64,000 bases of DNA from Megamerina dolium. Lineage: Eukaryota; Arthropoda; Insecta; Diptera; Megamerinidae. Shown piece after piece: positions 35,178 through 50,453 of this stretch. The stretch spans positions 8,992,372 through 9,056,371 of the forward strand of contig OY978530.1 in assembly GCA_963854835.1 (NCBI GenBank), written 5' to 3'. The position numbers and the translations under genes are program-made. The notes beneath the pieces were generated by a model that was not told where the DNA came from, made no database searches, and saw nothing but the letters and a program-made list of their open reading frames with translations. Position 1 is the first letter of the stretch, and the number at the start of each line of letters is the position of its first letter.

Positions 35178-38100
35178 CTAATAAAGTTGTTTCAGATGGC
35201 AGTTGTTCTTCCGAATCTTCGCTACCTTTTTAATGAAGGATGGAATTGATCTTGTCGAACTTTTGATGATTGAAGCTGTTGTTGGGAAACTCAGCTGAAA
35301 GTGTTTGAGGCGAAGTCTGGCCAAGGTCGGACATTTACAAAGTATGTGGATCGATGTTTCATTCTCCTCCAGACAGAGTCTACACTCCGTGTCAGAGGAT
35401 AGTCCCATTTTGTGGAGGTGGTGTTTTAACTAGTTATGTCCTAAGAGATAGCCGGTTATTAGGCATAGGTTTGTTCTGCTAAGACTAATTCTGTCAAAAG
35501 CTGCAATGAAGCTAATGAGAGTTCTCGTTTGGCGGAAACCTGTCGAATTTGTCCATTGTAGTAGGTAGGTAGGGTGCCGTAGCTCAGCGGTTAGTGTGTT
35601 GGCCTTCTGATCTGTAGGTCGTGGTTCAATCCCCTGCTGATCCATAACAAATTTAATATCGATAAGATTTTTCTTTCGAATGGTACCCACCTGTCGGCAA
35701 GCAATTAGCAATTCTTCCAACAGTAACAACTTGCCATGAAAAAGCTTCTAATAGAACTCTGTGACAAAGCTCAGAAAAGTGATGTCACAAGTGTTCTGCA
35801 GTTCGGAACCGGCTAAAATAAGTAGGTCCCTTCTAATACTGTCCAAATTTAAGACGCACAACAGTAATAGAAGGGAAGCTCGGCCAATGAGCCCTTTGGG
35901 GCTTTAAGAGCCACATATTTATTTATTTATTTATTTTAGTAGGTATTTGTCATGGTAATGTTTTTCTATCATAGCTTTTGCCGATGCCCAGCTTATACCG
36001 CAGAAAGGTTTTGGGCCCGCCAGTATAAAAGACGAGCCAGCTCTCGCTAGTTCGGCCGTCACTTTATTGCCCTCAATTCAGCTGTGCCCCTGCACCCAAC
36101 ATAATGTGACCTTATTTCGCATCAAGGGTTTTTGTAAGTTATGGAAGCATTCGGTACTAGTTTTGAGGAGAACTCCCATGAGGAGAGAGATTTAATGGCA
36201 GCTTGGCTATCTGAGCAAATAATAATGCGCGCTCCTTTGAGCCCTTTAGGATGTATATAACATGCACAAAGTTCTATGGCATGCATATTTCTATATTTGG
36301 TATATTTTTGATGATTGTTTCGTGTCCACTTGAACTCGAAGTTGAACTGTGGAAAAGGTTTATTCAAATGGCACTGATTTCTGCTGATTTTTGAATATAA
36401 ATGTTAAGCGGTAGGGGTCCTACCAGAGCCTCTAGTGCAGCCGTGGAATAAGATTTCACAGCCGCGGTTAGAGATAGACAGTCCAGTCTTTGAAATTTAT
36501 TGCATTCACAGATTGCTTATATTTTGGTAACTTTTAGCCACCATACCACTGGAGCGTTGGTCACAATTGGCCTAGCCATGGTGGTGTACATCCAGAAAAT
36601 TATTTTCTGTGGTAGACCCCATGATTTGCCAAAAATTCGTTTGCAAGTCCCCATAACTTTAGTCGCCTTATTTAGCGTGTAGCTTAGGTGGGAATTCCAA
36701 TTTAGTCTTTTGTCCAGGATGATGCCTAGATATTTGACTTCATTTGAGAATTCCAGAGTAGTGTTTTGGATTTATACGGAGGCCTTCTGTGGCGCACCAT
36801 CGATCAGTAATTTGAAAAGCATACCTCATGCGATTTGATATCGTACTACCACTTTTTCCTATAACAAAGATAGCAAGGTCGTCTGCATAGCCGAGTACAT
36901 AGAAACCGGTTGAAGAGAGTTTGACTAGGAGATATTCTTCATCTATACCTCTACGTGCCAAAGCTCAAGTGATAGACTCATACCAAGTATTATCAAAAGC
37001 ACCTTCTATGTCCAGAAAAGCACAAAGAGCTAGTTCTTTGGATTAGAAGAATTTTTCGATTTTGGATGCGAGATAATGTAATGCAGATTCGGTTGATTTG
37101 CCTTTGGTATAGGCGAATTGGTCCTTGTGTAGGGGGATGGAAGCTTTAAGCCTCTGCTTGATGTGAAGATCTATTAATTGTTCTATTGTTTTTAGAATAA
37201 AAGAAGTTAAACTGATGGAACGAAACGATTTCGGGAGTTCTGTTGGTCTATTTCCATGCTTGAGGATTAAAAGCACTTTTACTTTTCTCCACGCGCTCGG
37301 AATATACCCAAATTTATAACTGGGTCGTAAGAGACTGATTAGCTATTCCAGAGTTGCATTTAAGGCGTTTTAAAGGATAGCTGGGAAGATCCCATACCCC
37401 CGTGGGCCTTGTAAGGTAGGAAGGATGACACTGCCCATTTAACTTTGTCTTTGTCGAATATATCACCGGATAGAAACAGTCTACTAGAGCCCATCTACTA
37501 GAGTTCCGATGTACAATTGTAGGATAGGGAGCAGGTAGCGTATTGGATTTTGTTACAGATCCTGGAAAATGTACCTGCAATTAATATTCCATAGTTTCTT
37601 TGCGATTCTGTGTGAAAGATCCGTCTGGTTTCTTCAGAAGTTTCTTCAGTGCCTTCTCCAAGAGTTACGTTATGATTTTCTGATCAGAATGTTATATTCA
37701 TAAAGAATAGACCTCTATTCTGTCCAACGACTAGTTTTTTTCCCCTGTTGAATAGTATTCTAACCTATTTTCTTTTGTCTTTGAGTTGCTTGTTCCACCA
37801 TGGAACCATTCATTTCAGTACTGCAGGTCGAGCAGAGTTACTGCAGTTTAGGGCAGTGAATAGAAGATTTTGATAATTTTCCGCTGCTACTTCTAGTTTC
37901 AGTGGAGAATTTATGCGGAGAGCAAAAGTATGAACTTCAGGGTAAATGAATGCTCTGAAGAGATTCTAATTTCTTTTTCTCTGTGGGTTTTACAAAAAAA
38001 TTTTCTTTACCCGCCCTTTGAGATTTAAACGTATGTGTTGATGATCAGATAAGGATGCCTCATCTGACACCCGCCAGTCCTCTATATGGTCAGACGGTAT

Positions 38101-38490
38101 GCCACTTGCAAGAGTGAGATCCAGTACCTCACTCCTAGTGGTGGTGATAAAGGTGGGTTTACCTCCTCTATTAAGAAGTGACTCACCTCTAGAGTTGTTG
38201 TCTCTGCTTCCCCACACAACATGGTGCGTCGCACCCGATGGCGAGTTGTTGTTTTTGTGTCCGGCAATATTCAACCAGTTGTTGAACTTCTGCCGGCGAT
38301 GCATCCATATGTTCACCGGGAAAATATGCGGACGCCAGAACAATTTCCTGGGTCCTTTTGTCAACAGCGAGCTCTATATTTGCCGCTGTGAGGTCTATGG
38401 AAATAAAGTTTATTAGTGGGAGGTGATAGATCGATTCGTCAATTAAGATAGCTGTGCATGCCACAGCCACTGACTTATCATAGTGTGTAA
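35178..38490 (-). pseudogene. LOA-type ORF2 (LINE no. 2)
   Basis: Endonuclease blocks at 37990-38470: VACTAILIDESIYHLPL, IVLASAYFPGEHMD and KPTFITTTRSEVLDLTLASG, with SDHQHIRLNL. The RT is at 37043-37276 with SFRSISLTSFILKTIEQLID and YTKGKSTESALH, and at 36740-36961 with the catalytic GYADDLAIFV. The RNase H centre IICSDSQAAIKSL is at 36122-36367. The C-terminal region at 35178-35560 has TECRLCLEENETSIHILCKC, split by the SINE. Stops and frame changes occur between every block. It differs in sequence from LINEs no. 1 and no. 3, so several LOA-type families were active. Confidence 0.7.
35568..35936 (+). mobile_element. tRNA-derived SINE, copy 2
   Basis: Plus strand, inside LINE no. 2 and antisense to it. 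A box TAGCTCAGCGG at 35580-35590, B box GGTTCAATCCC at 35623-35633, 3' end GAGCCACATA followed by (TTTA)n. A 9-bp duplication, TAGTAGGTA, flanks it at 35559-35567 and 35937-35945, and the LINE frame reads straight across once the SINE is removed. Confidence 0.85.
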
Positions 38491-38496
38491 CAATGA

Positions 38497-38745
38497 AACA
38501 TGAAATTAATATTTTTTTTTATGCATAAGAAATAAATGTGAAATATTACACTTTTTGTTGAATGATAAAAAACGACTTGATAAGCCTCATCATTTTTTAC
38601 TTCATTAAAATCTACCCTTCCTTCCTACTCACGTAACGAAATTTATTTTAAAATTTCACACTTCATTTCCACCTAAGAAGTTTTACTCTAAAAAATTCAT
38701 AGAATAGAAGTGATTCGGTTTAGCGTACGATCAACATTTACTCCA
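38497..38745. other. Spacer between LINE no. 2 and LINE no. 3
   Basis: AT-rich. It contains repeat arm 2 (38619-38695) and no coding sequence. Confidence 0.45.
38619..38695 (-). repeat. Dispersed repeat, arm 2 of an inverted pair
   Basis: Partner of 34457-34533 in inverted orientation. See that entry for shared blocks. Confidence 0.45.
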
Positions 38746-39346
38746 AAGTAATGGTTTTCAACGTAGGCAATAGAATTGGTCGGACGACCGCGCAGTATAT
38801 CCATGATACGATTGTTGGACTCATCCTTCATATTTTACCTCAAGCATTCTTACAGGAATGGTGTGCTGCTGTTGCTTTACACGCCCTTTCCACGCCCTTC
38901 CCTTTCCTATCTAAAGTTATACCCAAGTATTTCTTCTGTTCAGTTAGCTTTAGGCTCGTTTTCCCAATTCTAGGTAAGGTAAAAAAAGGTATTTTATGCT
39001 TCCTGGTAAAGAGATCCAGCTCAGTTTTGGTAGGGTGGAGGGCGAGACTAGAGTTTGAAGACCATTTAGACAGGATTGATAAGGCATGGTTCATCACTTC
39101 AGCGAGTGTATTTAAATATTTTCCTGATGCCACAAGTGCCACGTCATCTGCAGCAAACTAATGAATCTAATAATAGGTTCATCCACCTTAAGCACAGCAA
39201 GAGCGTTTTCTACTGCTTTTGGGTTTATGTTATTGAAGGACCCTTCAATATCTAGAAAGTTGACCAGACTATATTCTTTGAAGTGCATAGATCTTTAAAT
39301 CTTCTGCACAACTGAGTGGAGGGCTATCTCAACAGATTTGCATTTG

Positions 39347-39362
39347 TTATTTGCCTGTTGCA
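39347..39362. repeat. SINE copy 3 target-site duplication, left
   Basis: TTATTTGCCTGTTGCA, repeated exactly at 39745-39760. Confidence 0.8.
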
Positions 39363-39744
39363 AATAACAAATGGGTGGGTGGGTGCCGTAGCTCAGTGGT
39401 TAGTGTGTTCGCCTTCTGATCTGTAGGTCGTGGTTCAATCCCCGGCTGATGCATAACAAATTTAATATCGATAAGATTTTTCTTTCGAACGGTACCCACC
39501 TGTCGGCAAGCAATTGGCAATTTTTCCGACAGTAACAACTTGCCATGAAAAAGCTTCTTAAAGACCTCTGTGACAAAGCTCAGAAAAAGTGATGTCACAG
39601 GTGTTCTGCCGTTCGGAACCGGCTAAAATAAGTAGGTCCCTTCTAATATTGTCCAAAATTTAAGACGCACAACAGTAATGGAAGAGAAGCTCGGCCAATG
39701 AGCCCTTTGGGGCTTTATGTGCCACATATTTATTATTATTTTTT
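39363..39744 (+). mobile_element. tRNA-derived SINE, copy 3
   Basis: Plus strand, inside LINE no. 3 and antisense to it. A box TAGCTCAGTGG at 39389-39399, B box GGTTCAATCCC at 39432-39442. The 3' end is TTATGTGCCACATA followed by (TTA)n and a T run. A perfect 16-bp target duplication flanks it. About 19 extra bases (AATAACAAAT plus GGGT repeats) precede the head, which suggests filler DNA added at the 5' junction. Confidence 0.88.
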
Positions 39745-40928
39745 TTATTTGCCTGTTGCATTGAAGACATATTCTCTGCATTTTCTTAGTAACACAACGT
39801 TTACTTTTAGCCATGTTTTGGGGACATAGCATAGCAATAGGCACGCAGAGAAGATTACCTCCAACCAAGGTGCTAGATCAGCACATTTTCGCTTGTCTGC
39901 GGGTATTATACCATTAAATCCTGGTGACTTGAGTGGTTTACAATTATTTATCGCAAAATTAATCTTTGTTTTATTGATTATTTGTGCGTTTTCTGTTTAA
40001 AAAGTCGACAATTTTTGACAATTTTGAAAAAATTTAATTCATTTAATTTGCAATCAAATTTATTTAATATTATATCTAATATTTAAAGTGAATTAAATCC
40101 TTCTTTAGAAAATTAAAAAATGCAGTCTATTCCACTCTGCCTTTGGTTTTCTTCTGAATCGTGTCATTCATGCTGCCGTCGCTTGGTCGAATTACTTCTC
40201 CCCTTTATTACTTTTTGACCAATCAGCATTCACCACGCATACCAACTGTTATGTTGGACTTACGTCAACTGCGCTGCCAGATCATTCGTAACAATACCTA
40301 TGGTCCAGAAAAGAGTGTTTTTTGCCAACCATCCATTCCCTAACTAGAGAATCCGAAAAGTCTTTTGTGTGATATCTAAAGCCTTCTCCCTGTTATAGGT
40401 AATAAAGGTCTGTTCTGTACCCATGTTTGAGATAGGAAATGTATAGCTAATAATATATAGAAAAAGTGACTCACCTCGATCGTTGATATCCCAGCTGACC
40501 AGACATAATGCTGTGCAATGGCGTCGGCTCCAATCAGCAGCTTTGCCTCGCATTTTTAAGTCTCCAGACTCCCCTTCCTTATCATGGGGTTCGGTGAGGA
40601 CTCAGTGTGATCGTGAGCCATATATGCAGTCATCAGCCAATATATGTGGGATTTATGATATAACGCAATGGTCATAGTATCCTTGTCACTATAATCAGAT
40701 AGTATGAATGCTTTGTAGCTTTTCTTCACTAAAATACATGATCGAGGCTTACCTGCTTAGTCCGAGCACCTTGTCATTCTCTACCCACGACTCCTGAATT
40801 AGAATAATGTCCTCCGCTTTATCGCTGAGGCGGAGGACAAGACCAGCAGACGCTGCTTTAGAGGGGTGCAGATTAATGTGGACCAGCCTGAGCATCTTCC
40901 TTTGGAATCGCCAATAGAGATGCTTCGG

Positions 40929-42430
40929 TTACCAACGTATCGGTGTCCCCGGAGTCGCAGCATTGGAGGTCGTCCTCTTCTGCTGTGCTGACTCCCACAT
41001 TTCGGAAGAGGTCGTCACCGTCTCAGAAGTTAACAACGTAACACTGTCTCTGTCATACGGCATATCCTCCGCCGGGGCGGAACTTTCCTTCGTATCCCTT
41101 GGTTTTGAACCTTCTTTTCCTGCGTCTTTCTCATAGATTTTTAGGGTATTTGAGAGAAACCATAGTTCATCACCTTGGCGAGAGGTGCCAAGGATTGCTC
41201 CTTTAATACCGCAACGATTTGTTTTGAGTTGTTTTCCTTCGCCTCTTCCACCTTCACTATCCTTCAATCGTCTGTGGGGAGAGAAGGATTTCCCAGCCGT
41301 ATATTGTCCAAGATCTCCTTAGGATCCGACGGCTCTGCTGGAATCCAGGCGAGTGACCTTTGTCTATTGGGGATCTGGTCCCTAGGAAAGCCGTGCATTA
41401 GGCCAGACTTCTCCAATATTAGTGATGACTTATCTGAAGAGATCTGCCGATCGCTGGTTTGAGAAGGACATTAATTTTATGCGTCCTTGATGCTATCCAG
41501 CGTTTCTGCAGCAAACGACGGGGCCAGGGTTCCTCGCCAGGATATGCCTGTATATTCGAAGGACACTTACCTCCACTTGACACCATTGTCCCAATGGCAG
41601 TGTTCCACCTTTATTAGTTCCTATTAATGCCTGCACGGATAAGATGTTCCTTTGCAACGTCATTGGAGGAACGAACTTGACTGTTGTATGTGGCCGAAGC
41701 CGAAGTTTTCGACTTTTTTGGCTTAGACAGCTACTCTTCTTGCGAGCGTTGCCGTTTGGTCGCAAGTCCAGAAGAACGGACATTCGTGTTCAGCGATAAT
41801 GTTTCTTGCCTACCCCAGAGACTCTCTTTCTCTCATTGAGAGTTCTACTGCTGGGACGCCACCGAGCTTTTCACTAATTCTGAATGCGGCTCGACTTTCC
41901 CAATATGTACGGAGGGACCCGCTAATTGGTTTAATTAAAGGCAGCAGCTGAAGTTGATGGATCTAAGTCCATCAAATTGTTCCTGAAACGGGAGTCGCAG
42001 CCTTTGTGAGTGCCTTAGCAGCAACGGGTCTTGATATAATGGTAACGGACCCTTTGCCACCTTGCACTGATTTCTTAAATCCCAGTGGTTTGGTGGCCAG
42101 AACTGGCGTGCTCCTGCGTACAGGCTCTATAGGTATAGCGACCGAGTCTGACTTTGGTATCATATGCCCTCCGCTTCCCGAGAGAGTTCAGGACCGCTTA
42201 CCTGACGTATCAGACATCGCGGTCTAATTATTTAGGCGGGACGTGGAGGTCTTCCGGAGAACAGCCATATACTCCGGAAAATCCACAGTTACTCCCTGAT
42301 AAGAACAGGTATCAGAGAGGCTCTGTTAGAATACAGCCAGTATATCCCCCCGGCTGCAAACTATCCATGGGCACGGAAACGCATAACATCCTGGATTGGG
42401 GGAAAGATTTTGTCGACTCCGAGGTCTAGA
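40929..42430 (-). pseudogene. LOA-type ORF1 remnant (LINE no. 3)
   Basis: Several short minus-strand frames. 40929-41267 ends ORF1 with DTKESSAPAEDMPYD, matching DTKESSAPVEDM of fragment 4b. 41493-41783 and 41972-42163 give Lys/Arg/Ser-rich segments typical of the N-terminal half. No frame is long enough to be functional. Confidence 0.5.
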
Positions 42431-42440
42431 TCCGTAGTGT

Positions 42441-44595
42441 TCTGTTAAGCAGGGTCACATCAAGCAGGATGTGACAGAGAGTCACGCACCAGCGGTCTTG
42501 ATCAGATAGAGGCTAGCATCGTATATAAAGCTACAGCTGTATTGCGCATATTCTGACCCTCCAAAAAGTGCAGATGTGTAAATAAGCAGACGCGCGAATA
42601 TGTCTAACTCCAAGCACGCCCGCACATCCACACACCCGCACATTATACAAAAAACATTAATGCGAAAATGCTGATGGTCGAAGCTGGCGTCGGACCTATA
42701 AGGGTTATTTTTTTTGCGCCAGCATTCGACCGAGCTATCAATATTTTCCAAAAATATGCTTCGTATATCATTTTTATATGGGCTTAAATAAGGTTCAAAA
42801 TTTTTTATAGGTCAATAGGGATTATTTAAAAAAAAAAATCGGTTTTTGAAAAAAATATTTTTCAAATTTAAAATTTTGATCATAACTTTTAAAATATTTA
42901 AAATGGGTTATAAATATTATACATAACTGAAAAGTAGTAAAAATATTTTTTTGATACCCATATTGTAAGGAAAAATTACGATTTTATTGAGTAATTTCCT
43001 TCGTAAATTTGAACATTGACATTGGCACTTGTTGCTGATATGCTACTTCTAGAGTGTCTGGGTGTATGATGATGTGGATAATGTGTAAATTGGGTAAATT
43101 GGGATAGATGTTTGAGCTGTTTTATGTGAGACACCACTTGGTGTGTTAGTGATATGTCCTTGGATGAGCAAATTCAACATCTGAATGGATGTGTTTGGCA
43201 AGTGAATGGTATCTGATCAATAGGTGGAAGAGAGTGACTAGAAACGTGTGAAGTGGTGGACTCATGAGTTCACCATTTAGAAGCGGCTTGCTCGGCGCCT
43301 GGTAAGACGCTTCGAGCTCGCTCAACGGGTCGGTTTCCATGAGTGATTATCTTTCAGAGATGAAAGTGTATAAGAAGCTATTGTGAGGTGACTCTGCTTG
43401 TGAAAGAGGATGAATGGAAAAACTTTGTTAGGGGCAAGACGAACGATCCTTGGGGAAGTATATAACATTTTCCATGACCATGGGTCATGGGACCATGGGC
43501 TATGGATCGTTGAAATCTCCTGTATGAGAGGCGCTTGAGTGTAAGTGAGGGATATATGTGTGGTATGGAATGGGAATCACACACGGTGACAGGCGTTGGC
43601 CACGAAAGAATGTGTGATAGCTTCAGGTAGTTTTGCAGTATGTTCATGTTTTGTTTAAGACGAAATGTGAATGGAATTGCTGATGTTGGAGGGACTGGGG
43701 CTTCCGTTCGACATCTCCGGTCACGTTTCGTTTGCGTTTGGCTTCGACTAGCTGCTTCATGCAGCTCCCACATATTTGGGACGACGCATTGGGGTACGTT
43801 TCCGTTAACGTTTCTGGGGTTTTTGTATACTGGTGCTTATACTTGGAAAGGCGGCAGTACTTGGCTGCACGGCTGTGAGTCGAGGCACAGCTGTTCGCAT
43901 TGCGATAAAACTCAACACCTCTAGCGGCCTTGATAGTGCCGATTGTTTTGCTTTTATATTTTTTGTTCGAGTTGTATTACTTATTTTTCTTTTAAGTTGC
44001 GTATGAAAGTGCTTGTATTGTTCACCAGTCCCGGGCTGAATAGTCATTTAGCTGGAAGTGGTTTCGACTACGAAGTCCGACCGGAAATTTTAATCTGGTA
44101 CCATGTGGATCAGGAGTCCGTGGAGTTCGCTCCAATCTAGAAACTGCTTTCGATTTGCTGCGTGGTGGCTGTGGTTTTAAACCAAAGTTACGCAGGTAGA
44201 GGTTGTCCTCATTGTGAAGTTGCTTTGCAACCGGGTGCTGGGGCCCACGACCAGCAGAGGTTTAAGATTGTCCTCGATCCTCACCAAGGGTGGGTAGTAC
44301 GGCCATTCACGTAACACAAATTGGTACCCCGATGCTAGTAGTCTTCTGCAGTTACTCACGTGAAGCCTTCTTTTTTTTCTGTGCATATATGTGTGAATAT
44401 AAATCTAAAATTGCCAGGAACGAATTGTGTATACCTGGGTGGCAGGATTCTATCTTACCGAACATTGGCGCTGATCCATAAGAACCATCTTAGAACCATA
44501 AAAACAAGAGAAGAGAGGGGAGATCGCCGGTATGACGCTTGTTGGTTGAATCCTTTCCTCGGTTGTTGTTGTTAGGTGATTGGTTGGTGTTGATG
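42441..44595. other. Unrecognised sequence
   Basis: About 2.1 kb with no identified family. The first part is probably leader of LINE no. 3. 42770-43010 is very AT-rich. Short frames at 43378-43773, 43640-43924 and 44177-44386 show no motif I know. Confidence 0.4.
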
Positions 44596-44960
44596 TATGG
44601 CACAATAATACTCACTTTTTATGTTACAGTTAAGATTAATTAATTTTAATGTGTGTTTTACTTTCTATAATAATTGTTTTAATCAGTTAGTTTCAGTGAC
44701 TGGGTTTCTAGCTTTATTGCACTTATTTAAGTTAGTTTTAATCTATACTGTTTAATTAACTTTTATAGATATACATCAAATATGGATTATAATTTCGTGC
44801 ACTGTTTGATTTGTACGAGATAGTTCTGGGAATAAAAAAATCATAAACAATAGAACAAAAGGAATACAAGAAGAGAAATTAAGAAAAGAAGAGACAGAGA
44901 GAGAGAGATAGGCAAATGGAAAAAATTTACGTGGTAAATTTACGGGTTCTACTAGTGTAG
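44596..44960 (-). repeat. BEL/Pao-type 5' module, copy 5
   Basis: Shares ATGGCACAATAATACTCACT with 24331-24350 (one mismatch), an AT-rich leader and a GAGAGAGAGATAGG segment, in the same orientation as the other four copies. It is cut by the (TA)n array at 44961. Confidence 0.4.
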
Positions 44961-49513
<4,553 letters not shown>

Positions 49514-49545
49514 ATCGATATTCGGTAGTTATGGCCACATAAGTA

Positions 49546-49554
49546 TATACATAC

Positions 49555-49638
<84 letters not shown>
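49546..49638. repeat. (TA)n microsatellite, continuing the RTE tail
   Basis: Starts as TATATACATACATATACATA and becomes pure TA. The gypsy LTR at 49639 is inserted in or next to it. Confidence 0.9.
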
Positions 49639-49641
<3 letters not shown>

Positions 49642-50320
49642 GGAGATATTACTAGTATTGCGCATACACATGTGTAGCAGCAAACTAGAAATATGCTCAA
49701 GAAGATCACCGACTGACCTCCTACTCCGGTGCGTCTTCGTTACTAAAACCTACTAACGAAGGCTCAGGCAAGAAATATTTATCAAGCTACTTGCCGTAGC
49801 TGCTTATAGGCTAAAGAGCCGAAATGAGAAATAAATTAAGACACAAGACGGTTTGCGTTCCAACTTAATTCTGATTTTATTATACAATTCTAGTAGTATT
49901 TATACACAATAAATTGTTGGAAAGTCAACAATGCTCCACCTCCAGTATTTCCATGCTGTCATAGTCAGCCAATCAAAATTAGCTGACTCTTCCAAAATTT
50001 TGGGTATTTCATATTATTGTTATGGTATTTAAATGTAAGCACATTCCATTGCATTAGTCAATGTTGACCTAATTATAGTTCGTTCGCATTCTTGCAATGG
50101 CATTTGCTGCTTGGTGGTTGCGAATGCAGCGAACTACATAGTGTCAAGTAACACAGCACTTTGCTGGCGACAATGAGTCGCTCAATGCGGTGCATTGCTT
50201 GGTGCATTAACGAAAGTGTTAATTGACGTGGGTCAATGCATTGGTTTGTGCATTGGCATATACTGTTAATTGACATGGGTAGTGCAATGTGTGTGGCATA
50301 GTGCATGTATGTACACTACA
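49639..50320 (-). repeat. Gypsy no. 2, 3' LTR (682 bp)
   Basis: Begins TGTAGTGTAC and ends ATCTCCACA on the element strand. It matches 53234-53851 with only a few substitutions, but has about 64 bp more near 50086-50160, where the other LTR has TGTCGCC. Confidence 0.9.
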
Positions 50321-50453
50321 CCCATACCATCAAGAAAAAATTTTATTTGAATTTGTAAATGATAAAGAAAATTTTTGTGTGGTGGAGGAGGCATTGCTGG
50401 TTTTTTACATATAGTCTTATTTTACTTAAATATGTGTATTGTATATAATAAAT

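Larger units (their letters stand above)
35166..38496 (-). mobile_element. LOA-type LINE no. 2, 5' truncated, with SINE inside
   Basis: Minus strand. The endonuclease begins near 38496 without ORF1, then linker, RT, RNase H and C-terminal region to about 35178. A SINE interrupts the C-terminal region at 35568-35936. I could not define a target duplication. Confidence 0.7.
38840..40900 (-). pseudogene. LOA-type ORF2 (LINE no. 3)
   Basis: The ORF2 start at about 40895 reads LRLVHINLHPSKAAS and DIILIQESWVEND. Endonuclease blocks follow near 40350-40740: SCILVKKSYKAFILSD, NDRGESLFLYII and TFITYNREKALDIT. After a deletion, the RT linker with LKSPGFNGIIP and YVPKTWLKVNVVLL is near 39840-39950. The finger/palm piece FLDIEGSFNNINPKAVENAL is near 39190-39270, and 38840-39142 has LALHPTKTELDLFTRK and KYLGITLDRKGKG. 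The YADD box itself is broken near 39150. Non-functional. Confidence 0.65.
38746..42440 (-). mobile_element. LOA-type LINE no. 3, 3' truncated, with SINE inside
   Basis: Minus strand. ORF1 lies around 41000-42430 and the ORF2 endonuclease start at about 40895. An internal loss lies near 40340, then RT pieces run from about 40000 to 38840 with a SINE at 39363-39744. The RT end, RNase H and tail are missing on the left. The family matches fragment 4b at 23851-24330. Confidence 0.7.

Noticed and set aside
39382..39455. tRNA gene at the head of the SINE copies
   Set aside because: The anticodon arm does not fold cleanly, the 3' acceptor half is missing, and the head is joined to a repeated body with target duplications, so these are SINEs.
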